Shown here: one piece after another, positions 53,959-62,362 of the stretch
How the letters are laid out: the number at the start of each line of letters is the position of its first letter
How positions within the stretch are numbered: position 1 is the stretch's first letter
Assembly: GCF_000307025.1 (NCBI RefSeq)
Contig: NC_018584.1
Span: forward strand, 1,922,001 to 1,986,000
Source of the DNA: Listeria monocytogenes ATCC 19117
Lineage (GTDB): Bacteria; Bacillota; Bacilli; Lactobacillales; Listeriaceae
Direction: 5' to 3'
Length of the DNA: 64,000 bases
Position numbers and translations under genes: made by a program
Notes under the pieces: model-generated
What the model was told of the DNA's origin: nothing
Databases searched by the model: none
The model's input: only the letters and a program-made list of their open reading frames with translations

Positions 53959-55054
53959 TGTATTTACTTGGCTCATAGTTTTCTAAAGCCAAATCGACGG
54001 TGTTTCCAAGTGCTAAATCCGCTAAAAGTTTGCCAACATAAGGCCCGGTAGTTAAACCAGAAGCACCAAGACCATTCGCTAAAAAGACTGACTCAAATCC
54101 AGGAAGTTGACCAATAAGTGGCGCAAAATCAGGCGTGTATGGTCTAGTTCCGACCGCCACATGGGCCACTTTACTCGCTAAATCCCCTTCCATAAACTGG
54201 CTGACTTCTGTTAGTATTTCTGCCTTACCTTCTGCTGTTGGTTTCGTATCGAAGCCAGCAGTTTTTTCATGCGTTGCACCGACGATAATTTTCCCATTAT
54301 CAAAAGGAACAATTGATTTCGCGCTCGGTGGTAAAATTACTGGCCATTCATCCGTTTGAAATTCGCTAAAATCAAGTTCCAGCAATTGCCCTTTTTGCGC
54401 TAAAATTTCTGTATGAAAACTCGCCTCGTCTAGCAATTCTTTTAACCATGCGCCTGCTGCAATGATTAATTTGTCGTAATGTTCATCTTCCCCGTCAACA
54501 CGAACTTTTCCGTCAGTAGAAAAATGCGCTCGCCCCGATTTGATTTTTACCCCATTTTCTTTTGCGGCATAAAGTAGCCTTTCACAAAATAAACTACCGT
54601 TCACTCGTGCTGCTCCGCTTACATAGACCGAGCCAAATCCCGGTTTAACTAACGGAAATTTTTGCTTTGTTTCCTCTTCTGACAACTTTACAATTTCACC
54701 CATAACTTCCGCATCGAGGCGTCGTTCATTCGCAAGATTAAACAGTTCTGTTACTTTTTCTTCTGTCTTTCGAAGTGCGAGCACACCAACTTGTTTATAG
54801 CCCGAATTCCGCCCAGTATCTCCTTCGAGCGTCCCCGCCAATTCCTTATAAAAGGCGGCACTATTTTTTGCAAGCTCATACCAATATTTGTTTCGCCTTT
54901 TAGAAAGCCACGGGCAAATTATTCCGGCTGCAGCACGCGTTGCTTGTCCCGGTTCATCTGAATCAATTAGCGTTACTTGCACGTTTTCTTTTGACAATAA
55001 ATAGGCGGCACTAGCTCCAACAATTCCCCCGCCGATAATCACTATTTTTTGCAT
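53948..55054 (-). CDS. FAD-dependent D-amino-acid/glycine oxidase family oxidoreductase
   Basis: This 368-residue DAO-fold flavoenzyme has an N-terminal ADP-binding motif IIGGGIVGASAAYLLS (residues 5-20) and TRAAAGIICPW, as in DAO proteins. The C-terminal block VGTRPYTPDFAPLIGQLP and NGLGASGLTTGPY hold the flavin. It probably oxidises a secondary or D-amino acid; the substrate is not readable. It is not next to thiamine genes, so ThiO is unlikely. GAGGGGTG precedes the ATG. By order it is lmo1910. Confidence 0.88.
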   Translation of the reverse strand: MQKIVIIGGGIVGASAAYLLSKENVQVTLIDSDEPGQATRAAAGIICPWLSKRRNKYWYELAKNSAAFYKELAGTLEGDTGRNSGYKQVGVLALRKTEEKVTELFNLANERRLDAEVMGEIVKLSEEETKQKFPLVKPGFGSVYVSGAARVNGSLFCERLLYAAKENGVKIKSGRAHFSTDGKVRVDGEDEHYDKLIIAAGAWLKELLDEASFHTEILAQKGQLLELDFSEFQTDEWPVILPPSAKSIVPFDNGKIIVGATHEKTAGFDTKPTAEGKAEILTEVSQFMEGDLASKVAHVAVGTRPYTPDFAPLIGQLPGFESVFLANGLGASGLTTGPYVGKLLADLALGNTVDLALENYEPSKYISR

Positions 55055-55373
55055 CGTTACACCCCTCTATATCAATTGTGACACAAGTTGACTTTTTTAT
55101 AACTCTTTGTAATAATATGTGAAAATAGTTAAGTTTACAAACTACTAAAAATCCTCTACATCATTCTATCCATTGTACTGAAATCCAGCTTTAATTACAA
55201 AAAGGCAGATTTTAGCTTATCTCGTCGTCATTACCACATATCCTCTTAGAGAACGCTTTCGCCCATTGGTTGGTTCTTTGTACTGCGTCTCAGCTAAAAA
55301 TTCATTTATTTTTCCTTCTGCCTATATTAACAGTTCAGCTGATTAGTTATGCTGAGATATGGGAGATTTTTTT
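55055..55373. promoter_or_regulatory. Divergent intergenic region with dgcA promoter, palindrome and long leader
   Basis: These 319 bases hold no clear gene. A promoter for dgcA fits TTGACT (55088-55093) and TAATAA (55110-55115), spacing 16. That leaves a leader of about 250 bases. A perfect palindrome TTGTG-A-CACAA (55076-55086) sits just before the -35 and within reach of the opposite gene's start. In the leader, CTCAGC (55289-55294) can pair with GCTGAG (55351-55356) right before the ribosome binding site, or with the GCTGA of a nearer palindrome (55335-55342). The two pairings exclude each other. No c-di-GMP riboswitch consensus is seen. Confidence 0.5.
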
Positions 55374-56510
55374 ATGCCAAATATTCTTGATTCATTATGG
55401 AACAGCATGGCGCTTTTTTTATCAGCGCTTTTTTTTCACGGAATGGCACTGCGATCTATTAGAGAAAAAAAGCCTGCTTGGTTCCAAATTAAATTTTCTA
55501 ATGAAATTATTAATTATGCACTGGGCATTTACTACGGCCTTCTAGGTGTTTATTTTATTATCCGCGGATTACCCGGCACAGATTCTGGGATTTATACAGA
55601 TATGCTACTTAATATTTTAATCGTCCTGCATTTATTTTCTTCGGCAGGTCCTGCTACTATCGCGCTATTACTAATTGTCGCAGGAAAACTTTTTCTCGGT
55701 GATGCGCTGTTTGCCAATTTGATTTACGCGTTTTTAATTATCGGTTTTCACTTTGTATGCATGGAAGTCGCTAAACTTCGACTTAGTTCCGTTCAAAAAG
55801 TCGTTTTAGTCAAACTTAGTGCGATTCCCCTTATGCTATTTTATTTACATCAAAAAATACATTTATTGTATACCATAAATGACTTACCTGTTTGGATACT
55901 CTATTTTTTGGTTTCTTTTTTTATTACGTTTATTATTGTTTCAGCGGCTTATTATATCGATACATCGAATAAGCTAATTTATGATTTGCAGCAATCCACC
56001 ATCCTTGATCCGCTAACAGGTTTGACGAATTTCCGTCATTTTGAAAAGGCGTTCGAAGCAGCATTTAACCATGCTACGTTAAAAAAATCGAATCTAAGTG
56101 TGATTATTATTGATATTGATTATTTTAAACGGGTAAATGATACATATGGCCATTTAGTCGGAAATGGGGTTTTATCTACTTTTAGTCAAATGCTATTAAA
56201 AATCAGCTTCCCGCCAAACACAGTGATATCAAGGATTGGCGGCGAGGAATTCGCCATTATTTTGCCAAATATTAATGTCAGTGAAACGGAGCATTTGGCG
56301 GAGAAAATCCGACGTAAAGTCGAAAAAATTGATGTTCCGATTGTTGCTTCTGGCTCCGTTATTACTATTTCTGCTGGTATCGCAAATTATGACGGCAGAA
56401 ATTATCCAAATCCGAACGAGCTACTAAATGCAGCCGATCAAGCGCTATATAATGCGAAACGAAATGGACGAAACCAAGTGCATATTCGCGAAACAGAACC
56501 AGTTGTTTAA
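55374..56510 (+). CDS. dgcA: Membrane diguanylate cyclase DgcA
   Basis: This 378-residue enzyme makes c-di-GMP from two GTP. About six membrane helices span residues 1-190 (GIYYGLLGVYFIIRGLPG resembles LytS-type 5TM sensors), then a GGDEF domain with LDPLTGLTNFRHFE, DIDYFKRVNDTYGH and the active loop GGEEF at 289-293. The I-site RxxD before the loop is absent. ATG 55374 with GGGAGA 7 bases upstream is preferred to ATG 55359. In Listeria DgcA and DgcB are known to drive exopolysaccharide made by PssA-E. By order it is lmo1911. Confidence 0.95.
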   Translation: MPNILDSLWNSMALFLSALFFHGMALRSIREKKPAWFQIKFSNEIINYALGIYYGLLGVYFIIRGLPGTDSGIYTDMLLNILIVLHLFSSAGPATIALLLIVAGKLFLGDALFANLIYAFLIIGFHFVCMEVAKLRLSSVQKVVLVKLSAIPLMLFYLHQKIHLLYTINDLPVWILYFLVSFFITFIIVSAAYYIDTSNKLIYDLQQSTILDPLTGLTNFRHFEKAFEAAFNHATLKKSNLSVIIIDIDYFKRVNDTYGHLVGNGVLSTFSQMLLKISFPPNTVISRIGGEEFAIILPNINVSETEHLAEKIRRKVEKIDVPIVASGSVITISAGIANYDGRNYPNPNELLNAADQALYNAKRNGRNQVHIRETEPVV

Positions 56511-56535
56511 GAGAGTAAAAAGGAGATGAGTCCAT

Positions 56536-57663
56536 TTGTTCGAACTAGTTAATTCATACATAGATAGTTTAGCGCTCTTTCTCGCTATCCTTTTTATCCA
56601 AGGGATGTCTTTTCGAAAAATAAGACAATATCGCCCAAATTGGTTCCAAAATGGTGGTAGACGGCTATTTCTTTCCATCCTACTAGGCGTCTACTATGGT
56701 TTAGCAGGTATTTATTTTATTTATGAAGGTGCTTACGAAAATAATCCCGTTATTTACACGAATATGCGGATTTTGATTTTGATGGTAACAAGTGTTTTCG
56801 GTGGCCGCGTTCCACTCATTTTCGCCTATTTAGTAATGCTTTTTGGTCGGATTAGTTTTGATATTGCTTCTCCTGTTACTAGTCGCTATGTCATTTTGAT
56901 GACGCTCATTTTTGCCGCGTGTTTACTTGTTACTTTTTGGAAAAAACAACGCTTTTCGAGATTTGTTGCTTTAATCATTTTAAACTTCCCAGCGATTCTT
57001 TATTATTTCGTGAATAATTTTGACGAAGGACGAATCCTGCAAGGTTTTGAGATTATCGAGTATTTCCTGCTATTCTTTGTAACCGCCTTACTGGTATTTT
57101 ACGCCTGCAATTACATTGATAAAAGTAATCTCGTTATCCAAAATTTGACGGAAACTGCGATGACGGATAGTTTAACTAATTTACCAAACATGCGCTTTTT
57201 CACCCAACAGTTTGGTTGGATTTTTGCGAAATCGCAAAAAAGGAAAAAATCTTTATCTCTTTTCATCATTGATATTGATCATTTTAAAGAAATAAACGAT
57301 TTTCATGGTCATCAAGCTGGTAATACCGTTCTTGCTCAGTTTAGTAGCATTCTTAAAAATCGCACCTTCCCGCCAAGAACCATGTTTGCACGAATTGGTG
57401 GCGAAGAATTTGCTGTTTTACTTCAAAACGTTGGTACAGAGCAAGCTGCTCTAATTGCTGATTTTTTCCGTGAAGAAGTGGAACGAGCGAAGTTTCCTTA
57501 TAATCCCGCAAGTGGCAAAGTTACTGTATCTATAGGTGTTGCTTCTGCTAGTTCCAACTTTTCAACAACCGAATCACTTTTCGAAGCTGCTGACCAAGCG
57601 CTCTATCAAGCAAAACAAAACGGCCGCAATCAAATTGCTGTTCATCAGGGGGAACTCGAATGA
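56536..57663 (+). CDS. dgcB: Membrane diguanylate cyclase DgcB
   Basis: This 375-residue paralog of DgcA has the same layout: six membrane helices (LLGVYYGLAGIYFIYEG again) and a GGDEF domain (TDSLTNLPNMRFF, DIDHFKEINDFHGH, GGEEF at 288-292). The I-site is also missing. It starts at TTG 56536 after AGGAG. The gene follows dgcA after 25 bases and overlaps pssZ by four. Sequence likeness along the whole chain marks a tandem duplication. By order it is lmo1912. Confidence 0.95.
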   Translation: MFELVNSYIDSLALFLAILFIQGMSFRKIRQYRPNWFQNGGRRLFLSILLGVYYGLAGIYFIYEGAYENNPVIYTNMRILILMVTSVFGGRVPLIFAYLVMLFGRISFDIASPVTSRYVILMTLIFAACLLVTFWKKQRFSRFVALIILNFPAILYYFVNNFDEGRILQGFEIIEYFLLFFVTALLVFYACNYIDKSNLVIQNLTETAMTDSLTNLPNMRFFTQQFGWIFAKSQKRKKSLSLFIIDIDHFKEINDFHGHQAGNTVLAQFSSILKNRTFPPRTMFARIGGEEFAVLLQNVGTEQAALIADFFREEVERAKFPYNPASGKVTVSIGVASASSNFSTTESLFEAADQALYQAKQNGRNQIAVHQGELE

Positions 57664-58664
57664 AACGATTCATCTTAATTTTCATTTTAATTATCCTTAT
57701 TGGCGCCGGATTTTTCATTTTCCTTCGACCAGAACCTAAAAAAACGGTGAGTGCACCAAAAGAAACCACACCCACTTCCACCTCTGTTCAAACGTATGTA
57801 AAAGAAAACTATACTGCAAAAAACGGTTTAATTGTGGATTACAAAAATGCGCAAGAACCGCATTATTTAGCCGAGAGCATCGGACTTTATATGGAATATT
57901 TGGTCGAAGTGAATGATAGTAAAACTTTCCAAGAACAAGTAAGTCATTTAGAAAAGAATTTTATAACCGAAGATAACTTTATTAAATGGGAAGCAACCAA
58001 CGCAACAACGACTAATGCGATTGTAGATGATTTCCGTATTACAGAAGCACTTTATCAAGCGAGCGAAAAATTTAGTTTCCCGTCCTACAAAAAAATGGCA
58101 GATAAAATCCTAGCCAACACCAAAAAATATAGCGCTGAACAAGGTGTTCCAGTAGACTTTTACGATTTTGTTCATAAGAAAAAAGCAGATACGCTCCATT
58201 TAAGCTATCTAAATATCCAAGCGATGCAACAGATTAATTATCGAGATAAAGCCTATCTACCAATTCAAACTGTTAATGCTGACCCATTTTTTACAGAAGT
58301 GTTTCAAAATGAACAGTTTCAATATGCTGACCCTAGTGAAGTTAATATGATTGATCAAATGCTCATTGCGATGGCTTATTTTGATGAAAATGGTGATGTA
58401 GAGCCAAATTTCGATAATTTTTTACAAACAGAATTAGCTTCTAAAGGAAAAGTTTATGCACGTTATCAAAGAGAAACAAAGAAACCAAGTTCAGAAAACG
58501 AATCCACCGCCGTTTATGCCTTTTTGACACAGTATTTTAACAAGACAAATCAAGCTAAAAATGGTAAAATCACCAAAGAGTTATTAGAGAAAATGGACAC
58601 GTCAAATCCAGAAACAACCCATTTTTTCGATTATATAAATAAAGAAATAACTCTTAAGAAATAA
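57660..58664 (+). CDS. pssZ: Exopolysaccharide glycoside hydrolase PssZ
   Basis: This 334-residue protein has an N-terminal membrane helix (residues 4-22) and an outer GH8-like alpha/alpha-barrel domain. Glu72 in HYLAESIGLYMEY is the presumed catalytic acid; published work on Listeria PssZ names E72, and the number agrees here. PssZ cuts the N-acetylmannosamine-galactose exopolysaccharide and is needed for its production. The start overlaps the dgcB stop (ATGA), so enzyme and c-di-GMP signal are linked. The conserved Asp in ATTTNAIVDDFRITEALY also fits GH8. By order it is lmo1913. Confidence 0.93.
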   Translation: MKRFILIFILIILIGAGFFIFLRPEPKKTVSAPKETTPTSTSVQTYVKENYTAKNGLIVDYKNAQEPHYLAESIGLYMEYLVEVNDSKTFQEQVSHLEKNFITEDNFIKWEATNATTTNAIVDDFRITEALYQASEKFSFPSYKKMADKILANTKKYSAEQGVPVDFYDFVHKKKADTLHLSYLNIQAMQQINYRDKAYLPIQTVNADPFFTEVFQNEQFQYADPSEVNMIDQMLIAMAYFDENGDVEPNFDNFLQTELASKGKVYARYQRETKKPSSENESTAVYAFLTQYFNKTNQAKNGKITKELLEKMDTSNPETTHFFDYINKEITLKK

Positions 58665-58682
58665 CGGAAAGAAGTTGGACAA

Positions 58683-59366
58683 ATGAAAAAGCCCACTGTA
58701 CGTGAGATTATTGATCAAAATCACTTTGATACAATATATGAACCGATTGTTGTTGTAGAAAACACACAAATTTTCGGATACGAGTCACTCACCCGCTTAA
58801 AAACAGATCACTGGAATGCGATTAGTGATTTTATCGAAGAAGCGGAACAGGATGGTCTGCAAAAAGCATTTGAGCTGCTCACGCTTCATAACGCAGTGAA
58901 ACGCTTTAACAAAAGCGGAGACACGCCACTATTTGTCAATATTTCGTATGATACATTTTTAGAAAATCAAGAAGAGTTGCACGATACCCTACTTGATAAC
59001 GGGAAAATAGTTTTTGAATTTTTGGAAACATCCAAGTTACCACAAGAACGAATGAACGACTTAGAAAAACAACTGCTTCAATTCCAGAAAAAACACGAAA
59101 CTAAATTTGCTATTGATGATTTTGGCTCCGGTTATGCGGACTTGCATCGCGTTTTTGCGCACCATTCTGATTTTGTCAAAACCGATCGCTTATTACTACG
59201 AGATTTATTTGAGAGCGATGGCAAAAAAATCTTCTTTGAGCAACTTCATAATTATGTTAAAAAGCATCATAAATCCTTAATTGTCGAGGGAGTGGAAACA
59301 AAAGAGCAGCTAGAATTCCTTCAAGAAATCGGCATTCCCTATGCGCAAGGTTATTATTTTCATTAA
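58683..59366 (+). CDS. pdeC: EAL-domain c-di-GMP phosphodiesterase PdeC
   Basis: This 227-residue stand-alone EAL domain degrades c-di-GMP to pGpG in the cytosol. The signature appears as ESL (Glu34-Ser-Leu, in FGYESLTRLK). Catalytic residues FVNIS (Asn), IDDFGSGYADL (Asp pair), KTDR (Lys) and VEGVET (Glu) are all present, so it should be active. It lies 19 bases after pssZ and ends at a terminator. It gives the cluster its own off-switch. By order it is lmo1914. Confidence 0.94.
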   Translation: MKKPTVREIIDQNHFDTIYEPIVVVENTQIFGYESLTRLKTDHWNAISDFIEEAEQDGLQKAFELLTLHNAVKRFNKSGDTPLFVNISYDTFLENQEELHDTLLDNGKIVFEFLETSKLPQERMNDLEKQLLQFQKKHETKFAIDDFGSGYADLHRVFAHHSDFVKTDRLLLRDLFESDGKKIFFEQLHNYVKKHHKSLIVEGVETKEQLEFLQEIGIPYAQGYYFH

Positions 59367-59370
59367 AAAT

Positions 59371-59407
59371 AAAAAAGAAAATCTGCTTATTGTCAGGTTT
59401 TCTTTTT
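59371..59407 (+). terminator. Terminator after dgcA-dgcB-pssZ-pdeC
   Basis: AAAAAGAAAATCTG pairs with CAGGTTTTCTTTTT (59372-59385 with 59394-59407), one G-T pair, 8-base loop and a T-run in the right arm. It lies 5 bases past the pdeC stop. Confidence 0.88.
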
Positions 59408-59476
59408 GTTTGGAATCAGTTGTTATTCTTCTTTCCCCCATGTAAAATAGAATAGAATAAAAAGGAGTGCTGAAAA

Positions 59477-61120
59477 ATGACTGTAAAACCAGGTTTTGAC
59501 TATATGAATAATCCATTATTAAATAAAGGAACCGCTTTTTCAAAAGAAGAAAGAGCAAGCTATCAATTGGACGGATTACTGCCACCAATTATCGAAACAA
59601 TTGAACAACAAGCCGTGCGCATCGAGACGCAAATAGAAAATTTAGAAACACCTTTACATAAACATCAGCTTTTAACAAACTTATATAATGAAAATCGCAC
59701 CCTCTACTATTATGTCGTAACAAAAAACGTGACTGACTATTTGCCAATTATTTATACACCAACTATCGGCGACGCAGTTATCCAGTACCATAAAGAATAC
59801 ACTGCGCCGGATGAAGCCTTATTTATTGATGCCTTTGCACCCGAAAAATTAAGCGCATCAATAAAAAACTACGCAAAAAATAATCCGAATATTGATATGA
59901 TTGTTATAACAGATGGTGAGGGTGTGCTTGGAATTGGCGACTGGGGTGTGAATGGTGTGAAAATCGCTGTTGGAAAATTAGCGGTTTATACGGTTGCAGC
60001 TGGACTTGCACCAGACCGTGTTCTGCCAGTTGTTATTGACGCCGGAACGAACAACGAAACACTTCTTAACGATCCACTATATCTAGGAAATAAACGCCCC
60101 CGCCTTTCAGAAAGTGAATATGACGCTTTTATTGCTTCTTTTGTTAATGTTATGAAAGAAGTTTTCCCGAAAGCCATCCTTCACTGGGAAGACTTTGGAC
60201 GCGCGAATGCAAGTCGTATTCTGCATAATTACCGCGATAAAATTTGTACATTTAACGATGATATTCAAGGAACTGGGGCCATGGTGGTTGCTGCTGTTCT
60301 TGCGACGATCCAAGTTTCCAAAATACCATTAAGCGAGCAAAAGATTATTATTTTCGGGGCTGGAACTGCTGGAATCGGTATCGCTGATCAACTTAGTGCT
60401 CAGTGGATGCGTGAAACTGGTCTTCCTTTTGAATCGGCGAAAAAGCATTTTTATTTAGTCGACCGAAATGGTTTAGTGCTTGATAATATGACCGACTTAA
60501 CTACCGGGCAAAAGAAATATGCACATCCGTCGACTGAGTGGTCTAACGTGCCCACAGATACGTTAGAAAACTTAATGGAAGCAGTTCATCCAACAATGTT
60601 AATCGGCTGTTCTGGTGTCACCGGTGCCTTTAAAGAGAGCATCGTCAAAAAAATGACCCAGTATACAGAACGACCAGCGATTTTGCCACTTTCTAATCCA
60701 ACAAAATTAGCCGAAGCAACTGCTTCTGATTTAATTCAGTGGACAGATGGAAAAGCGCTTATTGTTACAGGTAGCCCTTCCAAACCAGTAGAATATCAAC
60801 ATACTACTTATGAAATCGGTCAAGCGAACAATGCACTTCTCTATCCGGGGCTCGGACTAGGTGCTCTTGTCACTCGTGCGAAATATATTACAGATGGTAT
60901 GCTCGCTGCTGCTTCCATGGCTGTCGCTGAGCAGATTTCACCAAACAAAGCAGGCGCAGCCCTTCTACCACATGTGCGCACCCTTCGCGAAACATCGCGT
61001 GCAGTAGCCATCGCTGTCGCTAACCAAGCTATTAAAGAAAACATCCATCAAGTCGAATTAACGAATGTCACCGAAGCTATCGAGCGGGAAATGTGGCAAC
61101 CTATTTATAAAGGAGTTTAG
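59477..61120 (+). CDS. NAD-dependent malic/malolactic enzyme
   Basis: This 547-residue enzyme of the malic enzyme family converts malate to pyruvate plus CO2 (malic) or to lactate (malolactic). Motifs are PIIYTPTIGDAVIQY, the metal site HWEDFGRANASRIL, TFNDDIQGTGAMVVAAVL and the NAD-binding GAGTAGIGIADQL. The catalytic Lys/Tyr pair is in place. Malic and malolactic types cannot be told apart from sequence alone. ATG follows AAAGGAGTG. It reads 2 bases into the serine hydrolase gene. By order it is lmo1915. Confidence 0.92.
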   Translation: MTVKPGFDYMNNPLLNKGTAFSKEERASYQLDGLLPPIIETIEQQAVRIETQIENLETPLHKHQLLTNLYNENRTLYYYVVTKNVTDYLPIIYTPTIGDAVIQYHKEYTAPDEALFIDAFAPEKLSASIKNYAKNNPNIDMIVITDGEGVLGIGDWGVNGVKIAVGKLAVYTVAAGLAPDRVLPVVIDAGTNNETLLNDPLYLGNKRPRLSESEYDAFIASFVNVMKEVFPKAILHWEDFGRANASRILHNYRDKICTFNDDIQGTGAMVVAAVLATIQVSKIPLSEQKIIIFGAGTAGIGIADQLSAQWMRETGLPFESAKKHFYLVDRNGLVLDNMTDLTTGQKKYAHPSTEWSNVPTDTLENLMEAVHPTMLIGCSGVTGAFKESIVKKMTQYTERPAILPLSNPTKLAEATASDLIQWTDGKALIVTGSPSKPVEYQHTTYEIGQANNALLYPGLGLGALVTRAKYITDGMLAAASMAVAEQISPNKAGAALLPHVRTLRETSRAVAIAVANQAIKENIHQVELTNVTEAIEREMWQPIYKGV

Positions 61121-61122
61121 AT

Positions 61123-62130
61123 ATGTTTTACAAAACGAAGCAATCACTAGATCAACTCGTCCAAAACGGCTCCACTCCGGGAATTAGTTATCAAATAAAA
61201 ACTAATTATCTGGAAGAAAATAACATCATGGGATTAAAATCCGTTTTTCCAGAAGCAGAAATCTTACCAAGAACAACAGAAAACATTTATGATATCGCTT
61301 CTTTGACCAAAGTAATTGCTACGACTACTCGTATTTTGCAACTTATCGAACAACAAAGATTCCAATTAAACGACCCTATTCAAATGTATTTACCAGATTT
61401 CCGGTACAATAATGTTACGATTTTACATTTACTAACACATAGCTCCGGCCTTGCACAAAATATCCCTAACTTCTCAATGAACAACCGAGAGGACGTTATT
61501 CGTTATGTGTATGCCACGCCACAAATTAATATTCCTGGAACAGTAGTCACATACGCCGATGCTAATTTTCTTTTACTCGGTTATTTGATTAGTAAAATGG
61601 ACGGCAATTATGAAAAAGCCATCCAAAACAATATTTTAGAACCCCTGAGTATGACAAATACAAGTTTTCATCCCGCAAATAAAAAACAAGTCATCCCAAC
61701 CGAACTTGACCAAACGCGCGGTTTAATTCAAGGTGATGTCCATGATTTTAAAGCTTGGACTGCCAAATCAGGCACAGGCCATGCCGGACTTTTTAGCACC
61801 CTAAGCGATCTTTCCAAATTCCGAGATGCGCTCATGCTACAACACGGTGCTCCAATTCTTTCTGAAAAAACTTGGCAACTGATGCAAATAAATCATACCC
61901 CTGGTCTCAATAGAAGTCGCGGGCTAGGCTGGGATTTACGCGGTGATTCTGTCTTATATCATACCGGATTCACCGGTACTTTTATGGTGCTCGATTTGAA
62001 ACACCAAGCCAGTTTAATCGTTCTTTCTAACCGCGTTCATCCAAGCCGAGCCAACCCAAATTTCGTTGACAAACGTGACAGCATTGTCGACACTTTTTTA
62101 GAAGAAGTTGCAAACACAACGGAAGTCTAG
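61123..62130 (+). CDS. Serine hydrolase, beta-lactamase class C/PBP-like
   Basis: This 335-residue cytosolic-looking protein (no signal peptide) has the beta-lactamase/PBP4* fold. The nucleophile motif is Ser60-Leu-Thr-Lys63 in YDIASLTKVI, the second motif is Tyr-Ala-Asp in TYADANFLLLG, and HTG closes the triad (YHTGFTGTFM). These may be esterases or D-amino peptidases; a true beta-lactamase is unlikely without a secretion signal. It is co-transcribed with the malic enzyme gene. By order it is lmo1916. Confidence 0.88.
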   Translation: MFYKTKQSLDQLVQNGSTPGISYQIKTNYLEENNIMGLKSVFPEAEILPRTTENIYDIASLTKVIATTTRILQLIEQQRFQLNDPIQMYLPDFRYNNVTILHLLTHSSGLAQNIPNFSMNNREDVIRYVYATPQINIPGTVVTYADANFLLLGYLISKMDGNYEKAIQNNILEPLSMTNTSFHPANKKQVIPTELDQTRGLIQGDVHDFKAWTAKSGTGHAGLFSTLSDLSKFRDALMLQHGAPILSEKTWQLMQINHTPGLNRSRGLGWDLRGDSVLYHTGFTGTFMVLDLKHQASLIVLSNRVHPSRANPNFVDKRDSIVDTFLEEVANTTEV

Positions 62131-62152
62131 CATATTAGCTAGGCTTCTTTTT
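62122..62152 (+). terminator. Terminator after the serine hydrolase gene
   Basis: A 10-bp stem, GAAGTCTAGC (62122-62131) with GCTAGGCTTC (62138-62147), is followed by five T. The stop codon lies in the left arm. Confidence 0.92.
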
Positions 62153-62257
62153 CTGCCTTTTGCCTCCCGCCCTACTTCGATAAAAACTGTATTAACACAG
62201 CTGTTGAAAGCCTTTTCTAGTTATATAAAAGAAATTTATTTTCTTTCTGGTTTTATA

Positions 62258-62286
62258 TTGTTTTCGTTTTCACAAAGGAGTATGCT
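62258..62286 (+). promoter_or_regulatory. pfl promoter with Rex-like sites
   Basis: A -35 TTGTTT (62258-62263) and a -10 TATGCT (62281-62286) are 17 bases apart. The 18 bases 62258-62275 match 11 of 14 defined positions of the Rex box TTGTGAANNNNTTCACAA. A second partial match lies at 62327-62344 (10 of 14), before the ribosome binding site. Rex is the NADH/NAD sensor that represses fermentation genes. Inferred: repression of pfl under low NADH. Confidence 0.5.
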
Positions 62287-62362
62287 GTTCAATGAAGAAA
62301 GATTCTAAAGACTTGTTTCTGGCTTTAAGTGAAAAGGAACACAATTGAAGGAGGAAATTATA

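Noticed and set aside
55055-55373. c-di-GMP riboswitch upstream of dgcA
   Set aside because: The GEMM core consensus is not seen on either strand of the leader.
55270-55545. 91-codon frame overlapping the start of dgcA
   Set aside because: It runs in another frame over the first helices of DgcA; hydrophobic content follows from that coding region.
62108-62308. 66-codon frame between the serine hydrolase and pfl
   Set aside because: It starts inside the previous gene, crosses the terminator and the pfl promoter, and has no ribosome binding site.
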